Positions 21,337 through 33,003 of a stretch of DNA of 64,000 nucleotides are shown here, one piece after another. Position numbers and translations under genes: made by a program. Location: the NCBI RefSeq assembly GCF_947250645.1, contig NZ_OX366334.1, positions 806,001 through 870,000 of the forward strand, read 5' to 3'. Source of the stretch: Wolbachia endosymbiont (group B) of Eucosma cana. GTDB taxonomy: Bacteria; Pseudomonadota; Alphaproteobacteria; Rickettsiales; Anaplasmataceae. Below the pieces are notes generated by a model. The model saw nothing but the letters and a program-made list of their open reading frames with translations. It searched no databases and was not told where the DNA came from. Position 1 is the stretch's first letter. The number at the start of each line of letters is the position of its first letter.

Positions 21337-22258
21337 CATAATAGTGGGAACAGGATAAAATAGAGACTTAGGGCAATCAGAAGGTAAAAGTGCCAACAGC
21401 GTACAGTTATGACTTAAGGAAAAAAGCCATTCAGGCATTAGATGAAGGAGAGAGTAAAACAGCAGTAGCAAAGAGGTTCAAAATCGGTAGAGTAACATTG
21501 TACAAATGAGAAAAAAGGCGGAAAGAAACAGGAATCGAAGAAACTGGGGAATAGAGGCTATAATCATAAAATCACCGATTGGAATGCATTTGCAGAATTT
21601 ATAAAAAAATACGGCGCTAAAACACAATCAGAGGTAGCCAAACTCTGGGGCAATATAAGTCGTCAAACGATTCATAGAGCTCTAAAAAAAATTGGATTTA
21701 CACGCAAAAAAAGACTTATGGATATAAAGAAAGAAACGAAGAAAAACTAGCTCAATTTTTGAAAATCATATCGGCAAAGTCCCCTAAAAATTTGGTATAT
21801 ATTGATGAATCTGGTATAGACAATACAGAAGATTACCCATATGGATATTGCAGAAAAGGAGAGAGATTTCATGCACTAAAATCAGGTAAGAAAACTCAGA
21901 GAGTTAGCATGATTGCAGCTTTAAATAAGGAAAAAATCGTTGCACCTATGACCTTCGAAGGCTATTGTGATACAGAGGTTTTTAATGGCTGGTTTGAGCA
22001 ATTTCTTGCACCAATTTTACAGCCTGGACAAACCGTGATTTTGGATAATGCAACTTTTCATAAGTCTAAAAAGACTGTTGAATTTGCCAAAAGCATTGGT
22101 ATAGATATTCTGTATCTGCCGCCATATTCTCCAGATTTCAACAAAATTGAGCACCATTGGTTTGCTATCAAAAACAGAATCAGGAAAAACATTCCTCTTT
22201 TTAAATCTTTTCGCCAGGCTGTTGACTCTGCTTTTCTTCATTTGTTCCCACTATTATG
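21337..22258 (+). mobile_element. IS630-family element, type II, with nonsense mutation
   Basis: The ends CATAATAGTGGGAACA and TGTTCCCACTATTATG are perfect inverted repeats. The transposase begins at GTG 21390 (VPTAYSYDLRKKAIQAL) but meets a TGA where a Trp is expected (LYK then stop). The rest is readable to 22259: ISRQTIHRALKKIGF, then the DDE motifs LVYIDESGID, VILDNATFHK and YSPDFNKIEHHW. The left flank is IS481 sequence, but the right flank is an unrelated gene start, so the locus was rearranged after insertion. Confidence 0.8.
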
Positions 22259-22431
22259 AGAAAGGCTATATTTTCTTCTATAGCACTAAACAACTCACTT
22301 TTCGAATGCTCAAAGTTTACAGTAGTTTGTGTTGAGATTGCACCAACTGTATCTATATTACTCGCTTCAACTTCAGCAGTATTTGTTTCTGTTGTAGGTA
22401 CAGAAGCTTGATTATAATCCAATTTTTTCAT
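22259..22431 (-). pseudogene. Start of an unknown gene cut by IS630 type II
   Basis: The minus strand opens at ATG 22431 with MKKLDYNQASVPTTETNTAE and keeps about 58 residues up to the IS630 end. The sequence is Thr-, Glu- and Ser-rich with no signal peptide, and no family is recognised. The rest of the gene was not found in the window. Confidence 0.4.
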
Positions 22432-22557
22432 AACCCCTCAAAGCTAAAAATAACATAGGGGATTATATTTATAAAAGACTATATAATCAATAAGTTTTTA
22501 TGTTAAAAAATATTTCTATATCTTTCCACTCTGTTTAATCAAAAACTGTAATTTTAG

Positions 22558-22662
22558 CAACCAGGAATTACTAGCAGAGCAGATAATAAACCTGAGTCTT
22601 ATCTGAGTAATGTAGCAATAGGTAACCAATCAAAAAGACAGCTTCATGCTATCTCTTCCTGA
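22558..22662 (+). pseudogene. PESYLSN-tail remnant facing the Rpn gene
   Basis: The frame reads QPGITSRADNKPESYLSNVA and ends at TGA 22660-22662, overlapping the 3' end of the convergent Rpn gene by 19 bases. It resembles the tail of the gene at 1-891 (PQSYLSNTSVQG). There is no start and a stop lies just upstream, so only the C-terminus of an accessory gene remains. Confidence 0.45.
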
Positions 22663-23540
22663 AGTTGTTTAATTTCATCAAGAGAAAGTCCTGTAATTTC
22701 AGCTATAACATCAATAGATACACCGGCCTTGAGTGAGTTTTTGGCAACTTCAATTTTACCTTTTTCCTGGCCGATTTGGATGCCTTCTTGTCTACCTTTT
22801 TGAGTAGCATCATCGAGTTTTTGAGCAAGGACAGCCTGTTCATCACGAATACGTTTGATCTCTTGTTCATAGGCAATAAATTCTTTTTCTGACCAGTTGA
22901 ATCTATTTAGTTCTTCATATGCTCTTTTAATTATTAGATCACTTCCTATTATTCTCTCTAGCTCTTCTTCACTAGTTTCATCTGCATATCTAAAGAAGTA
23001 GACCCATTTTTCAACTATACTTGAAAGCTGATCTTCTTTTGTTTTGGGAAATTTAGGCAACTCAATAAATATAAAGTAAAAATCTTTTAAATCATGTTCA
23101 TTAGTATTTTCATCGCGAATAGTATGCTTTGATTTGTACTCAGACTTATCAGGAAACAGTATACAATCTGCTATAGCAATAAAGATAATTTCCTTAAGGT
23201 CATGATATTGATCACCTTTATCAGCCTGTCTTGAATAGGCTTTAGCAGCATAGTATTGGGCACGTTTTTCAAAGCCTTTAGTTTTAGCGACCTGCATTTC
23301 GACGATCACTTGCACCCCATTTTCATCTCTGCAGAGAACATCAACAATACTTTGCTTTTTAGCGGCGATATCAGGGTCTTGAATAGTACTTAAAAACTCT
23401 ATATCCTTTATTGCACTTTTGCCAGTGAAGCCAAGAATGTCATTGAGGAAGTGAATAAGAATGTCCTTATTTTTTTCAGTGCCGAAGATGCGCTTGAACG
23501 ATATATCATTCTTAGGATCGAGAAACTTGGAAAGAGCCAT
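22644..23540 (-). CDS. Rpn-family recombination-promoting nuclease
   Basis: PD-(D/E)XK-fold protein of the Rpn/putative-transposase family (YhgA-like), known to promote RecA-independent recombination and DNA cutting in E. coli. The 298 residues start MALSKFLDPKNDISFKRIFG, the usual opening. The nuclease core has SIVDVLCRDENGVQVIVEMQ (D...E.Q) and a GFEKRAQYYAAKAYSRQ helix. The middle is IELPKF.K and EKWVYFFRYA. The C-terminus is coiled, with an AQKLDDATQKGRQEGIQIG repeat-prone stretch. It is full length, unlike the tails at 893 and 17037. In an IS-rich region its activity could promote rearrangement, but that is inference. Confidence 0.85.
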   Translation of the reverse strand: MALSKFLDPKNDISFKRIFGTEKNKDILIHFLNDILGFTGKSAIKDIEFLSTIQDPDIAAKKQSIVDVLCRDENGVQVIVEMQVAKTKGFEKRAQYYAAKAYSRQADKGDQYHDLKEIIFIAIADCILFPDKSEYKSKHTIRDENTNEHDLKDFYFIFIELPKFPKTKEDQLSSIVEKWVYFFRYADETSEEELERIIGSDLIIKRAYEELNRFNWSEKEFIAYEQEIKRIRDEQAVLAQKLDDATQKGRQEGIQIGQEKGKIEVAKNSLKAGVSIDVIAEITGLSLDEIKQLQEEIA

Positions 23541-23668
23541 GAGAAAGTAAGATAAAAAGCATTAATGATTATACACAATTCTGAAGAAATATTCAACTAA
23601 AATGCGAACATAAAAGTTTTTGTATATCTTTATTTGGTAGTATTAACCTATATAATATCTATTTCTGT

Positions 23669-24250
23669 ATGGCAAAGTATACTACTGTTTCCATAAGGTA
23701 CCAAATAGCACAAAGAGCAAGAAGCTGGAGATTAAAGAGAAAATATACCCTGAAGGATTTAGTAGGCAAAACAGGCATAAACTATCATACGCTGCTAAGA
23801 TATGAGCAAGGAACATGTGGCATTCCAATTGAAAGGCTAAAAGTGATAGCAGAAGCGTTATCAATTCCTATTAGAAATCTCTTTCCAAGACAAAAAGTAC
23901 TAAAAGAAGATAGTTGTTTTGACAAAGCTAAGACCCAGGAAATGTATAATTTCATAGAAAAAACAGGAGGACACAAAGCAATTTATGCATTAACCAAATC
24001 TATCCGAGCTGAAGAAGAAAGTAATATAAAAGCAGCAAGAATAAAAATTGCAAAGAATCTAGTTAAGTCAGGGTTTGCTACTGACGTTATCTATCGAGCA
24101 ACGGGCTTATCAGCTGAAGAATATGCTGATAAAGAGAGATACGAGCAAAACGGAGGACAAGAGATAAAAAAGTGGAGAATAATCAGAGGCTATACTCAAG
24201 AAGAATTAGCGAAAAAGCTTAATGTAGGACCTTCGCAAATACATCATTAA
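23669..24250 (+). CDS. Double-HTH XRE-type regulator, second HTH truncated
   Basis: 193 residues. The first HTH lies at about 15-70 (YTLKDLVGKTGINYHTLLRYEQG, then IPIERLKVIAEAL). After a linker a second HTH starts near 165 (IRGYTQEELAKKLNVGPSQIHH) and stops. Related Wolbachia prophage regulators have two complete HTH domains and about 290-300 residues. Here a TAA replaces the codon after QIHH, and the downstream frame no longer resembles the family. A TATAAT lies at 23651-23656 just upstream. The gene is likely the leftover of a prophage regulator; the first HTH could still bind DNA. Confidence 0.7.
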   Translation: MAKYTTVSIRYQIAQRARSWRLKRKYTLKDLVGKTGINYHTLLRYEQGTCGIPIERLKVIAEALSIPIRNLFPRQKVLKEDSCFDKAKTQEMYNFIEKTGGHKAIYALTKSIRAEEESNIKAARIKIAKNLVKSGFATDVIYRATGLSAEEYADKERYEQNGGQEIKKWRIIRGYTQEELAKKLNVGPSQIHH

Positions 24251-25112
24251 GCTGAGAAGTGGGCTACTGTAGAGGAGTTTAACATAATTCAAGGTTATAC
24301 AAGTCAAGCAAACTACTATAATATCATAAAAGGTTGCTCCTTGGCTGATTTTGAGTGTTTCTTAGTTTAGAGAAAAAAACTATTATTATAAATAATAAAA
24401 ATAAGGTATATGATAATACCCTATTTATATTTTATATTTTTCATTCTTATTTATTCTTTAATTTTTTAACCCTTATAGATAGCTCTCTAAAAAAAGGATT
24501 TGAGACAGGAAAGGTTAAATTCTTTTTAAAAAATTTTCTTTACAAGGCATGAAAATCGTGTTAAACTTATGTATAAGTTTCTTTCGTGATAGTAAGACTA
24601 CTGAAAATACCTTTTAGTTGAGTCTAGAGTTGTTTTATAAGCGATCTTTAATCAGGTGGCTACTTGCTTTACTTAAAAATTGTAGCTAGCTTTAAAACGT
24701 AGGTTTTCTCCTTTAGTTATTAAATTTCTGTTTTACTTATAATATAAATGTCCTAACAATTAAATTACAATATGTATTCCGTTCAAGATTTTAGCCAATT
24801 TGGGAGTATTCCGGAAAAAGAGGATACGATTTGTTTGTTCTTTAAGCATAGGTGTCTAAAATTGCAGAAATGGATCATTTTTTTCTATTGAGCTTTTTCT
24901 GCATCTAAAGTTTATGTACCGCTTAAAATGGAGACAAAGATCTAAATTTATTTATTTACGTCTCCAATTTTATCATGTATGATAGAGATAAAGATTTATG
25001 TTTCCACTATTTATTGGCAGGTAGGGCTTTCTAAAGGGTGGGGACAATTTTTCACCCCCCTTGAAATTAAAACAAAAGGTGGTAGACAAGATGTCAAACA
25101 CAGATAGCTCAA
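24251..25112. other. AT-rich spacer with decayed coding traces
   Basis: The frame of the HTH gene continues for about 40 codons after its stop without clear similarity. An open frame at 24355-24552 is low-complexity and hydrophobic, with no sign of being a gene. A 39-codon frame at 24772-24891 (MYSVQDFSQFGSIPEKEDTI) looks protein-like but I cannot place it. An inverted repeat GGAGAC/GTCTCC lies near 24930-24966. I see nothing else supportable. Confidence 0.4.
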
Positions 25113-25490
25113 CTACAAGCTGGTTTTTGTTGTAGTTATTTTCTCACTTTCTTTACTTGCTTTAATTAATTCATCAAAATCAGATTCATGTAATTTGTCC
25201 TGTACAACTCTGTACTTTTCGTATTCTCCTTCAGCTAGAGCTTTTGCAACTTCAGCACTAACTTTACCAGCATCTTTAAGCACTTCATAATCATTGAACA
25301 ATAGAAATGCATCCAACTTTTCAACCCAATTCTGCATTTTCATTAGCCGATGCTTTCTTGCTTGAAGTTCCGCATAATCTAGATACATCGAAACAATATG
25401 CACTCAACTCTTTTTCAGTCAAGTAGTTTTTTGCAGTACTCACATCACTCTTATGAATTTTGTTGCCAGGACCATCTTTCCATGTAGTTA
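25113..25490 (-). pseudogene. RhuM-family protein, C-terminal fragment with frameshift
   Basis: The minus strand reads TTWKDG then DVSTAKNYLTEKELSA, and after a frameshift near 25395, VSMYLDYAELQARKHRLMKM followed by NWVEKLDAFLLFNDYEVLKD. This is the C-terminal domain of RhuM (virulence RhuM family, found on pathogenicity islands and in prophages), with its usual YLxxAExQA and W.EKLD.FL motifs. The N-terminal part is cut off by IS630 at 25491. The gene is broken twice and cannot make the full protein. Confidence 0.75.
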
Positions 25491-26594
25491 TACCAATTCT
25501 CATTGTTGTGGAGTCAAATAGGAAACAGAGCAGAGTTGTTTAATTGTAGAAGTAGCAAGAGAGGTAAGAAATTTGCATAAAGTGCTCTCAAGCAAAGCAA
25601 TAGTACTGTATATTTTATTGCGCAAAATGTTCTGTTTTATATATAACCAAAGCCTCTCAACAGGATTAAGTTCAGGTGAATATGGAGGTAGGTATATAAT
25701 CTCAATGTTTTTAGGTACCTTTAAATTTTTTGACTTATGCCAACTAGCACAGTCCATAACAAGAACAGCTTCTCTTGTCCCTAGATATTGCAACATTTGC
25801 TCAAGAAATATATTCATGCAATCAGTGTTAACATTTGGTGCAAATAAGCTAAAACTCTCTCCATTTTTAGGATTAACTGCACTGTAGAGATAAAAATTAT
25901 GCCTACCTAACTTTATTTTAACCCGAGTTCTAGTACCTTTTTTAAACCATCCATGCCCAACTTTCGAATGTGTGCCAAACCTTGATTCATCAAAGAAAAA
26001 TAGCTCTTTTTCAGGATACTTTCCAATAACTTCATTGAGATTTTTTTTTGAATTCCTCTTGTTTACTTTTATCTTGTACGTTGTGTACTGGTCTTGGTGT
26101 AATATATGAAAATTTCATCTTTTGCATATGGCGGTGTACTGTAGATTTGCTAATATTTAAGTCGAACTTTTCCTGTATTCTTATTCTCATTTCTTTAATG
26201 GTAATATTAGGGTTTTCTTCTATCCATGCTTCAATTTGCTGTAGTTGAGCCTGATTTAATTTAGTTTTTCTTCGGCGTGATCGAGGAGCAAACAGTTTTT
26301 CTTCTCTGCCAAATTTCAAGAGTTTTATCCACGAAGTTAGTGCCTTTCTTGAAATGCAATATATTTTTGCTACAGACGTTATACTGTACTTTTTTGCTGC
26401 AATTACAGCGTTTAGTTTTTTTGAAACATATGCATTATTCCTTACTTTCTTCAGCATCTCTTTTGCTGATTTTACTACTTCTTCATCCAATAATTTTGAT
26501 CTGAGTGCCATTTATACCTAAACTATTTCACTTATTTCATTATGGCTTTTCTTCCATTATTGTCTATCTGTTTCCCGTGTAACGGGAATTGGTA
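25491..26594 (-). mobile_element. IS630-family element, 1104 bp, copy 3
   Basis: Ends and length are as in copy 2. The flanking triplets are TTA (left) and TAA (right), not a match, the mirror of copy 1. The flanking gene fragments (RhuM on the left, an unknown protein on the other strand on the right) do not belong together, so this copy marks a rearrangement junction. Confidence 0.9.
25500..26511 (-). CDS. IS630 transposase, two frames joined by frameshift
   Basis: Translation identical to the other 1104-bp copies. Frame 1 is 26511-26032; frame 2 ends at 25500. The A9 slip site lies at the frame junction. No decay is seen. Confidence 0.85.
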
Positions 26595-27331
26595 TAAAGA
26601 ATTAGAAAGAGTTCCTAAAAAGCTAGTAGATTTACTCAGTAACGGCAATGATGCTGTAGTAAGAGACTACCTTGAATATTATGGAGTAGAAGAAAGTGAA
26701 ATAGATGAGTTCTGCCAGCTATCAAAAAAAGTAGCTGCTGAAAGAATAGATTTTATCTCTTCTTTAAGAGGGTTGAGTGATGAAGAACAAAGTGAGCGCA
26801 AAAAATCTACATCCCTAGGAGAAAATGAGAAAAAGCTACTTGAAGATCTTGGGGCAGTGCTTGGAATGACATTAGAAAATGGTAGTGAGTTGGTTTATGA
26901 TTGGTGGCCCACACCTTCGTATTCTTGTAATGAAAGAGAACATCCATTAAGAGCACTACAAGATTTTTGTTACGAAAATAAGTACAAAGTAAAATTAGGA
27001 AATTTAGATCGCTCAGGCAATTTATCTGTAGAAGATCTTAAGAGTAAGCTTTCAGACTATATAAGTAGTCAACCATTAGAAGAATTAGAGCTTGTAAAAA
27101 AGAAATTGTTCTCGAGTAATAATCAAGGCATATATGGAGATCTAATTAACCTAGATACATATCATGCTAAGAGACTCAAGGAAGCAATAACTAAGAAGGA
27201 TGATTGGTCTATCAACTATCATAAAAAAGGAATTTTAAAAGACTTAAACCAAGAACAGTTAGCTAAATTGGCAATAGGCCATTTATCAGAAGGTGATCTA
27301 AAAGATTTATATAAGGGTTTATTGGGAGAAG
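26595..27331 (+). pseudogene. Internal fragment of an unknown accessory protein
   Basis: The open frame enters from the IS630 end (which provides an ATG at 26542) and leaves into IS3, which provides the stop. Native residues run from KELERVPKKLVDLLSNG to DLKDLYKGLLGEV, about 245. The protein is helical, charged and soluble. It has a WWPTPSYSCNEREHPLRALQ segment and repeated L-rich helices (LKDLNQEQLAKLAIGHLSEG). I recognise no domain. Both ends are lost at transposon borders, so it is a fragment of a larger accessory protein. Confidence 0.5.
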
Positions 27332-28627
27332 TATAATGCACCCATTTGTCTAGACCATTTTTTTCAAAGTGATCCGATTTTTAAAATGAATATGTTGATA
27401 AATACGTCGACACACATTTAAAGTATTTATCAATATATTCATTTACTGTTTATGATAATAAAGATCAGCAGGAACTTTATAATGTAGAGTCTGATGTCGC
27501 CTTCTATAGTTATACCAAGCAACAAAATCATTTATTATAAGATTTAAATCTCTGATACTATTTGGTCTATAATAATATATAGCTTCTTGCTTTAAAGTTC
27601 TCCATAAGCGCTCAACAAATATATTGTCGAAGCAACGTCCTTTATGGTCCATACTGATTTTAATATTAGCACGCTCTAATTCCATAATAAAGTTGTAGCT
27701 AGTAAACTGCACCCCCTGATCACTATTAAAAATCTCAGGTTTACCTTGTTTTAGAGCTTCTTTGAGAGTATAAAGGCAAAATCCAGCATCGAGATATGGT
27801 GATAATGAATGAGCAATAATATAGCGACTATACAAGTCCATTATTGCCACAAAATAGATAAACTTACCTTCTACCATAATATATGTTATATCAGTAGCCC
27901 ATACCTGATTAACTCTACAAATAATCAAATCTTTGAGTAAATAAGGATATATTTTATGCTTTTTTTCTTTAATACTTGTATTACATCTTTTTCTACAATA
28001 CAGCCCACTAATCTTCATTTTTTTCATAATTCTTAAGATTTTTTTGTGATTGACTACTACTCCACTCGCTATGATTTCAGCAGTAATTTTACGATATCCA
28101 TAACGGCAATCAGAAGCCAAATATACTTCTTGAATCAAATTTGCTACTTCACTTTCGTTATTAATTATAGGCCTATAATATAGGCTAGATCTGCAAATCC
28201 CCAATAAATCAGCCTGTTTCCTAATTGACAGATCAGAATCTTTTTCTATAAACCTTACTCTATCTTTTTTGCTTATTTCAGTAATTTTTTTTTCAAATAG
28301 CTATTTTCCACTGTCAATTCTCCTATTACTTTATGTAAACTTTCTATTTCTTGCGCTAAGATTCTTTGTTTTCTCGCACTTTCACTTTCTTCAACAAATA
28401 GGTCTTTTAACCTTGCCAATACTCTATCACGCCAATCATATAGATTTGTTGATGGTATTTTATATTCACTACATATCTCAGCTGTGCTTTTTTGATTTTT
28501 TATTGCTTCCAAAGCTATCTTTGCTTTTAACTCTGGTTCATATTTTTTTGTTGCCATACTTTTACCCCTTTACCTTCCTACTCGGATCAACCATTTTTTT
28601 TTGGTCTAGTTTATGGGGTGCATTATA
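27332..28627 (-). mobile_element. IS3-family element, 1296 bp, copy B
   Basis: Ends TATAATGC and GCATTATA. The flanks AAG and GTT do not match. On the right it abuts the aspartic protease gene exactly at the break point. Its translations are identical to those of copies C, D and E. Confidence 0.92.
27443..28557 (-). CDS. IS3 transposase OrfAB
   Basis: OrfA (28557-28273, 94 aa) has an HTH (KSTAEICSEYKIPSTNLYDW) and a leucine-zipper-like tail. OrfB has the integrase core with WATDITYI, NSDQGVQFTS and ERLWRTLKQE giving the DDE triad. A run of nine A's near the end of OrfA, followed by OrfB in the -1 frame, matches the programmed -1 frameshift of IS3 elements and gives a fused protein of about 365 residues. 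The TTG/ATG-like start of OrfB alone is probably not used. Confidence 0.88.
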
Positions 28628-28884
28628 GTTGCTCCGGTATCAAGCAAAAACGTTATATTACGATCATTGACTTGAGCTTGAATATAAAAGTGTCCATCGT
28701 ATGACTTTGTAAATTCAATACTTCCGCCATTTTGAACCCTTCCTTTGTACGGTAGAAAAGTGCTCAGAAACCTATTGCTTAGTTTATCCCCTTGTGAATC
28801 AATAAACATTGCAGTAATGACTATTATCAGTAGCCAAATAACTAGATTTTTTGCTGCATTCATATTATTAAAATTTGAAGCCAT
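28628..28884 (-). pseudogene. Retroviral-type aspartic protease, N-terminal half
   Basis: Starts at ATG 28884 (MASNFNNMNAAKNLV). It has one membrane anchor at about 13-28 and then a periplasmic-type domain with HFYIQAQVNDRNITFLLDTG, the catalytic DTG of clan AA. The frame is broken after GA at the IS3 end. The second half is at 15078-15351. The rejoined protein would have 176 residues: N-terminal anchor, one DTG, one LLGMSFL. Such enzymes act as homodimers, so loss of the second half should abolish activity. Confidence 0.85.
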
Positions 28885-28931
28885 AAGAGTAAATTTTTAA
28901 GATTAGCGTTAAAAGCTATTATTAAAAATAA

Positions 28932-31595
<2,664 letters not shown>

Positions 31596-31696
31596 CAAAT
31601 TTCTTACAAGTATGTGAATATCTATTTTTTGAGACAGTTTCTACAATAAGTTTAAGTCATTAACAGTAAAAAAAATGAAGGGAAGACTTATTCCTT

Positions 31697-32374
31697 TTAT
31701 ACTTGGCTGATTAATAATCTTTCTGACTTTTCGTGTTCAACTTTTGGTGAATTAATAATTGAGCTTGGCACAAATTTGATGGTTACTTCTTTAGCATCAT
31801 TTTCCTCAACTCCTAAACCTAACGTTTCTAACTCCTGTCCGCAATTTATCTCTTCAAATATACCATCACTATTCTTCTTGTATAGCTGATATAGATCAAG
31901 GAGTTTAGTGTTGCCAAGCAAGATTGGATCAGGATTACCAATATATCTGATCTGACCATAACTCTCAGCTTTGAATACTTCGCCTTTTGAGTTAGTAAAA
32001 TCTATAGTATATTCACCATTTTCGTTCTTATAGTTCTTTTCAATAAATTCAAGATCTTTATTTGTTACCTGCAACATCAGGTATCTTTGAAAGCTACCAG
32101 CAACAATTCTCGGAGCTTTAAGTTCAGATATTTCATTATTTTTCATGAAGGAATATATTGCTAAACTAATCAGTGCAACAGTAACAAATGCTAAAACACT
32201 CATTCCAAGTGGTGTAGCTGCAAAAGCTGCAAGTGGAGCAAGTATATAAGTTGAAGACATCAAATATGGTGATGAAAGTGCTACTGCTGCGCCTATAACA
32301 TACAGAGAAGTAAGTACTAAAAGTGCAGTATTTGTTTTGTGGAGCTGGCCACGGTGGTTTTTAAAAATTAACAT
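31697..32374 (-). CDS. Hypothetical membrane protein, 225 aa
   Basis: Residues 15-75 contain two or three hydrophobic segments (TALLVLTSLYVIGAAVALSS, ILAPLAAFAATPLGMSVLAF, VTVALISLAIYSF). They are followed by a soluble C-terminal domain of about 145 residues with Glu/Lys-rich helices and beta-like stretches (GEYTIDFTNSKGEVFKAESY). No family recognised. The membrane hairpin plus soluble domain recalls the protein at 10044, but I see no clear sequence similarity. It lies convergent with nusB and upstream of no operon partner. Confidence 0.65.
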   Translation of the reverse strand: MLIFKNHRGQLHKTNTALLVLTSLYVIGAAVALSSPYLMSSTYILAPLAAFAATPLGMSVLAFVTVALISLAIYSFMKNNEISELKAPRIVAGSFQRYLMLQVTNKDLEFIEKNYKNENGEYTIDFTNSKGEVFKAESYGQIRYIGNPDPILLGNTKLLDLYQLYKKNSDGIFEEINCGQELETLGLGVEENDAKEVTIKFVPSSIINSPKVEHEKSERLLISQV

Positions 32375-32442
32375 AATTGCCTCATTTAAATTAATTAAAG
32401 TTGTATGTAAAGAATTATTATTGTCAACTTATAAACAATAAA

Positions 32443-32904
32443 TTATCTACCACTTGAGCCAAAGCCTCCTTCATTGCGAGCAGTTTCTTTTGCATAGAAT
32501 TCTTCTATGTTGTTCCAAATTATCTCAGGTACAGGAGTGATAAGAATTTGTGCAATTCTATCTCCTCTTTTTATTTCATATGGCTGATTACTTAGATTGA
32601 TTAGGCAAACTTTAACTTCACCTCGATAATCGGAGTCTATAGTGCCCGGAGAATTTAAGACAGTGATTCCATGTTTTGCAGCAAGCCCAGAACGTGGGCG
32701 GATTTGCCCCTCAAAACCGTTTGGTATTGCAATCACAATTCCAGTTGGAACAAGTAATCTCTCAAGTGGATTTAAAACAGCAGAGTCATTCAATGCAGCA
32801 TAAAGATCCATACCAGCACTCTGCGTAGTTGCATAACATGGAAGAGACAAGTCTTCTCCGTGTGATAACTTTTTTATTTCTACTTTAATTTTGTCTCTTT
32901 GCAT
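32443..32904 (-). CDS. dut: Deoxyuridine 5'-triphosphate nucleotidohydrolase
   Basis: Hydrolyses dUTP to dUMP, keeping uracil out of DNA and feeding thymidylate synthesis. All five trimeric dUTPase motifs are present in 153 residues: [40 protein letters not shown] and the C-terminal GGFGSSGR arm that closes over the active site. Length and order are normal. It stands alone, with a 60-base gap to the upstream part of the hypothetical membrane gene. Confidence 0.97.
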   Translation of the reverse strand: MQRDKIKVEIKKLSHGEDLSLPCYATTQSAGMDLYAALNDSAVLNPLERLLVPTGIVIAIPNGFEGQIRPRSGLAAKHGITVLNSPGTIDSDYRGEVKVCLINLSNQPYEIKRGDRIAQILITPVPEIIWNNIEEFYAKETARNEGGFGSSGR

Positions 32905-32973
32905 TTTTATTCACCAGTTATGAAAATTTGATTGTAGCATGTAAATTATGCCTGTAAAAGATAAGAAAACTAC

Positions 32974-33003
32974 TTGACAAATATTGCCAACTTTCCTTAT
33001 TAT
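32974..33003 (+). promoter_or_regulatory. Strong promoter with no gene behind it
   Basis: TTGACA (32974-32979) and TATTAT (32998-33003) with an 18-base spacer, one of the best promoters in the window. The next coding start on this strand is about 580 bases away at 33586. The spacer 32905-33585 has a hairpin-prone stretch near 33150-33178 (AACGCGCTTA/TAAGCGTT) and palindromic repeats near 33310 and 33388. A small RNA gene is possible. It does not match 6S, tmRNA, SRP or RNase P signatures that I know. Confidence 0.4.

Larger units (their letters stand above)
15352..28627. mobile_element. 13.3-kb accessory island inserted in the protease gene
   Basis: Everything between the two halves of the aspartic protease gene. 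The right end is an IS3 copy whose end abuts the protease exactly. The left end begins directly inside a truncated accessory gene with no IS. Contents are gene fragments (helicase-like, PESYLSN-tail, RhuM), an Rpn nuclease, a double-HTH regulator and at least seven transposable elements. No integrase, portal or replication gene is seen, so this is a composite IS-built island, not a recognisable intact phage or ICE. Its boundaries come from the protease frame reconstruction. Confidence 0.75.

Noticed and set aside
24355-24552. Open frame of 65 codons after the HTH gene
   Set aside because: Low-complexity AT-driven composition (Phe, Ile, Asn, Lys runs), no ribosome-binding site, no relation to its neighbours.
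8797-26594. Simple reciprocal exchange between IS630 copies 1 and 3 to explain their mirror-image flanks
   Set aside because: Swapping the flanks would place the RND fragment next to the 26595 fragment and RhuM next to 9901, but neither joint restores a reading frame. Other copies or lost sequence must be involved.
28269-28628. 119-codon open frame repeated in every IS3 copy on the strand opposite OrfA
   Set aside because: It is a mirror of OrfA codons, very Leu/Phe-rich. Conservation comes only from the copies being identical.
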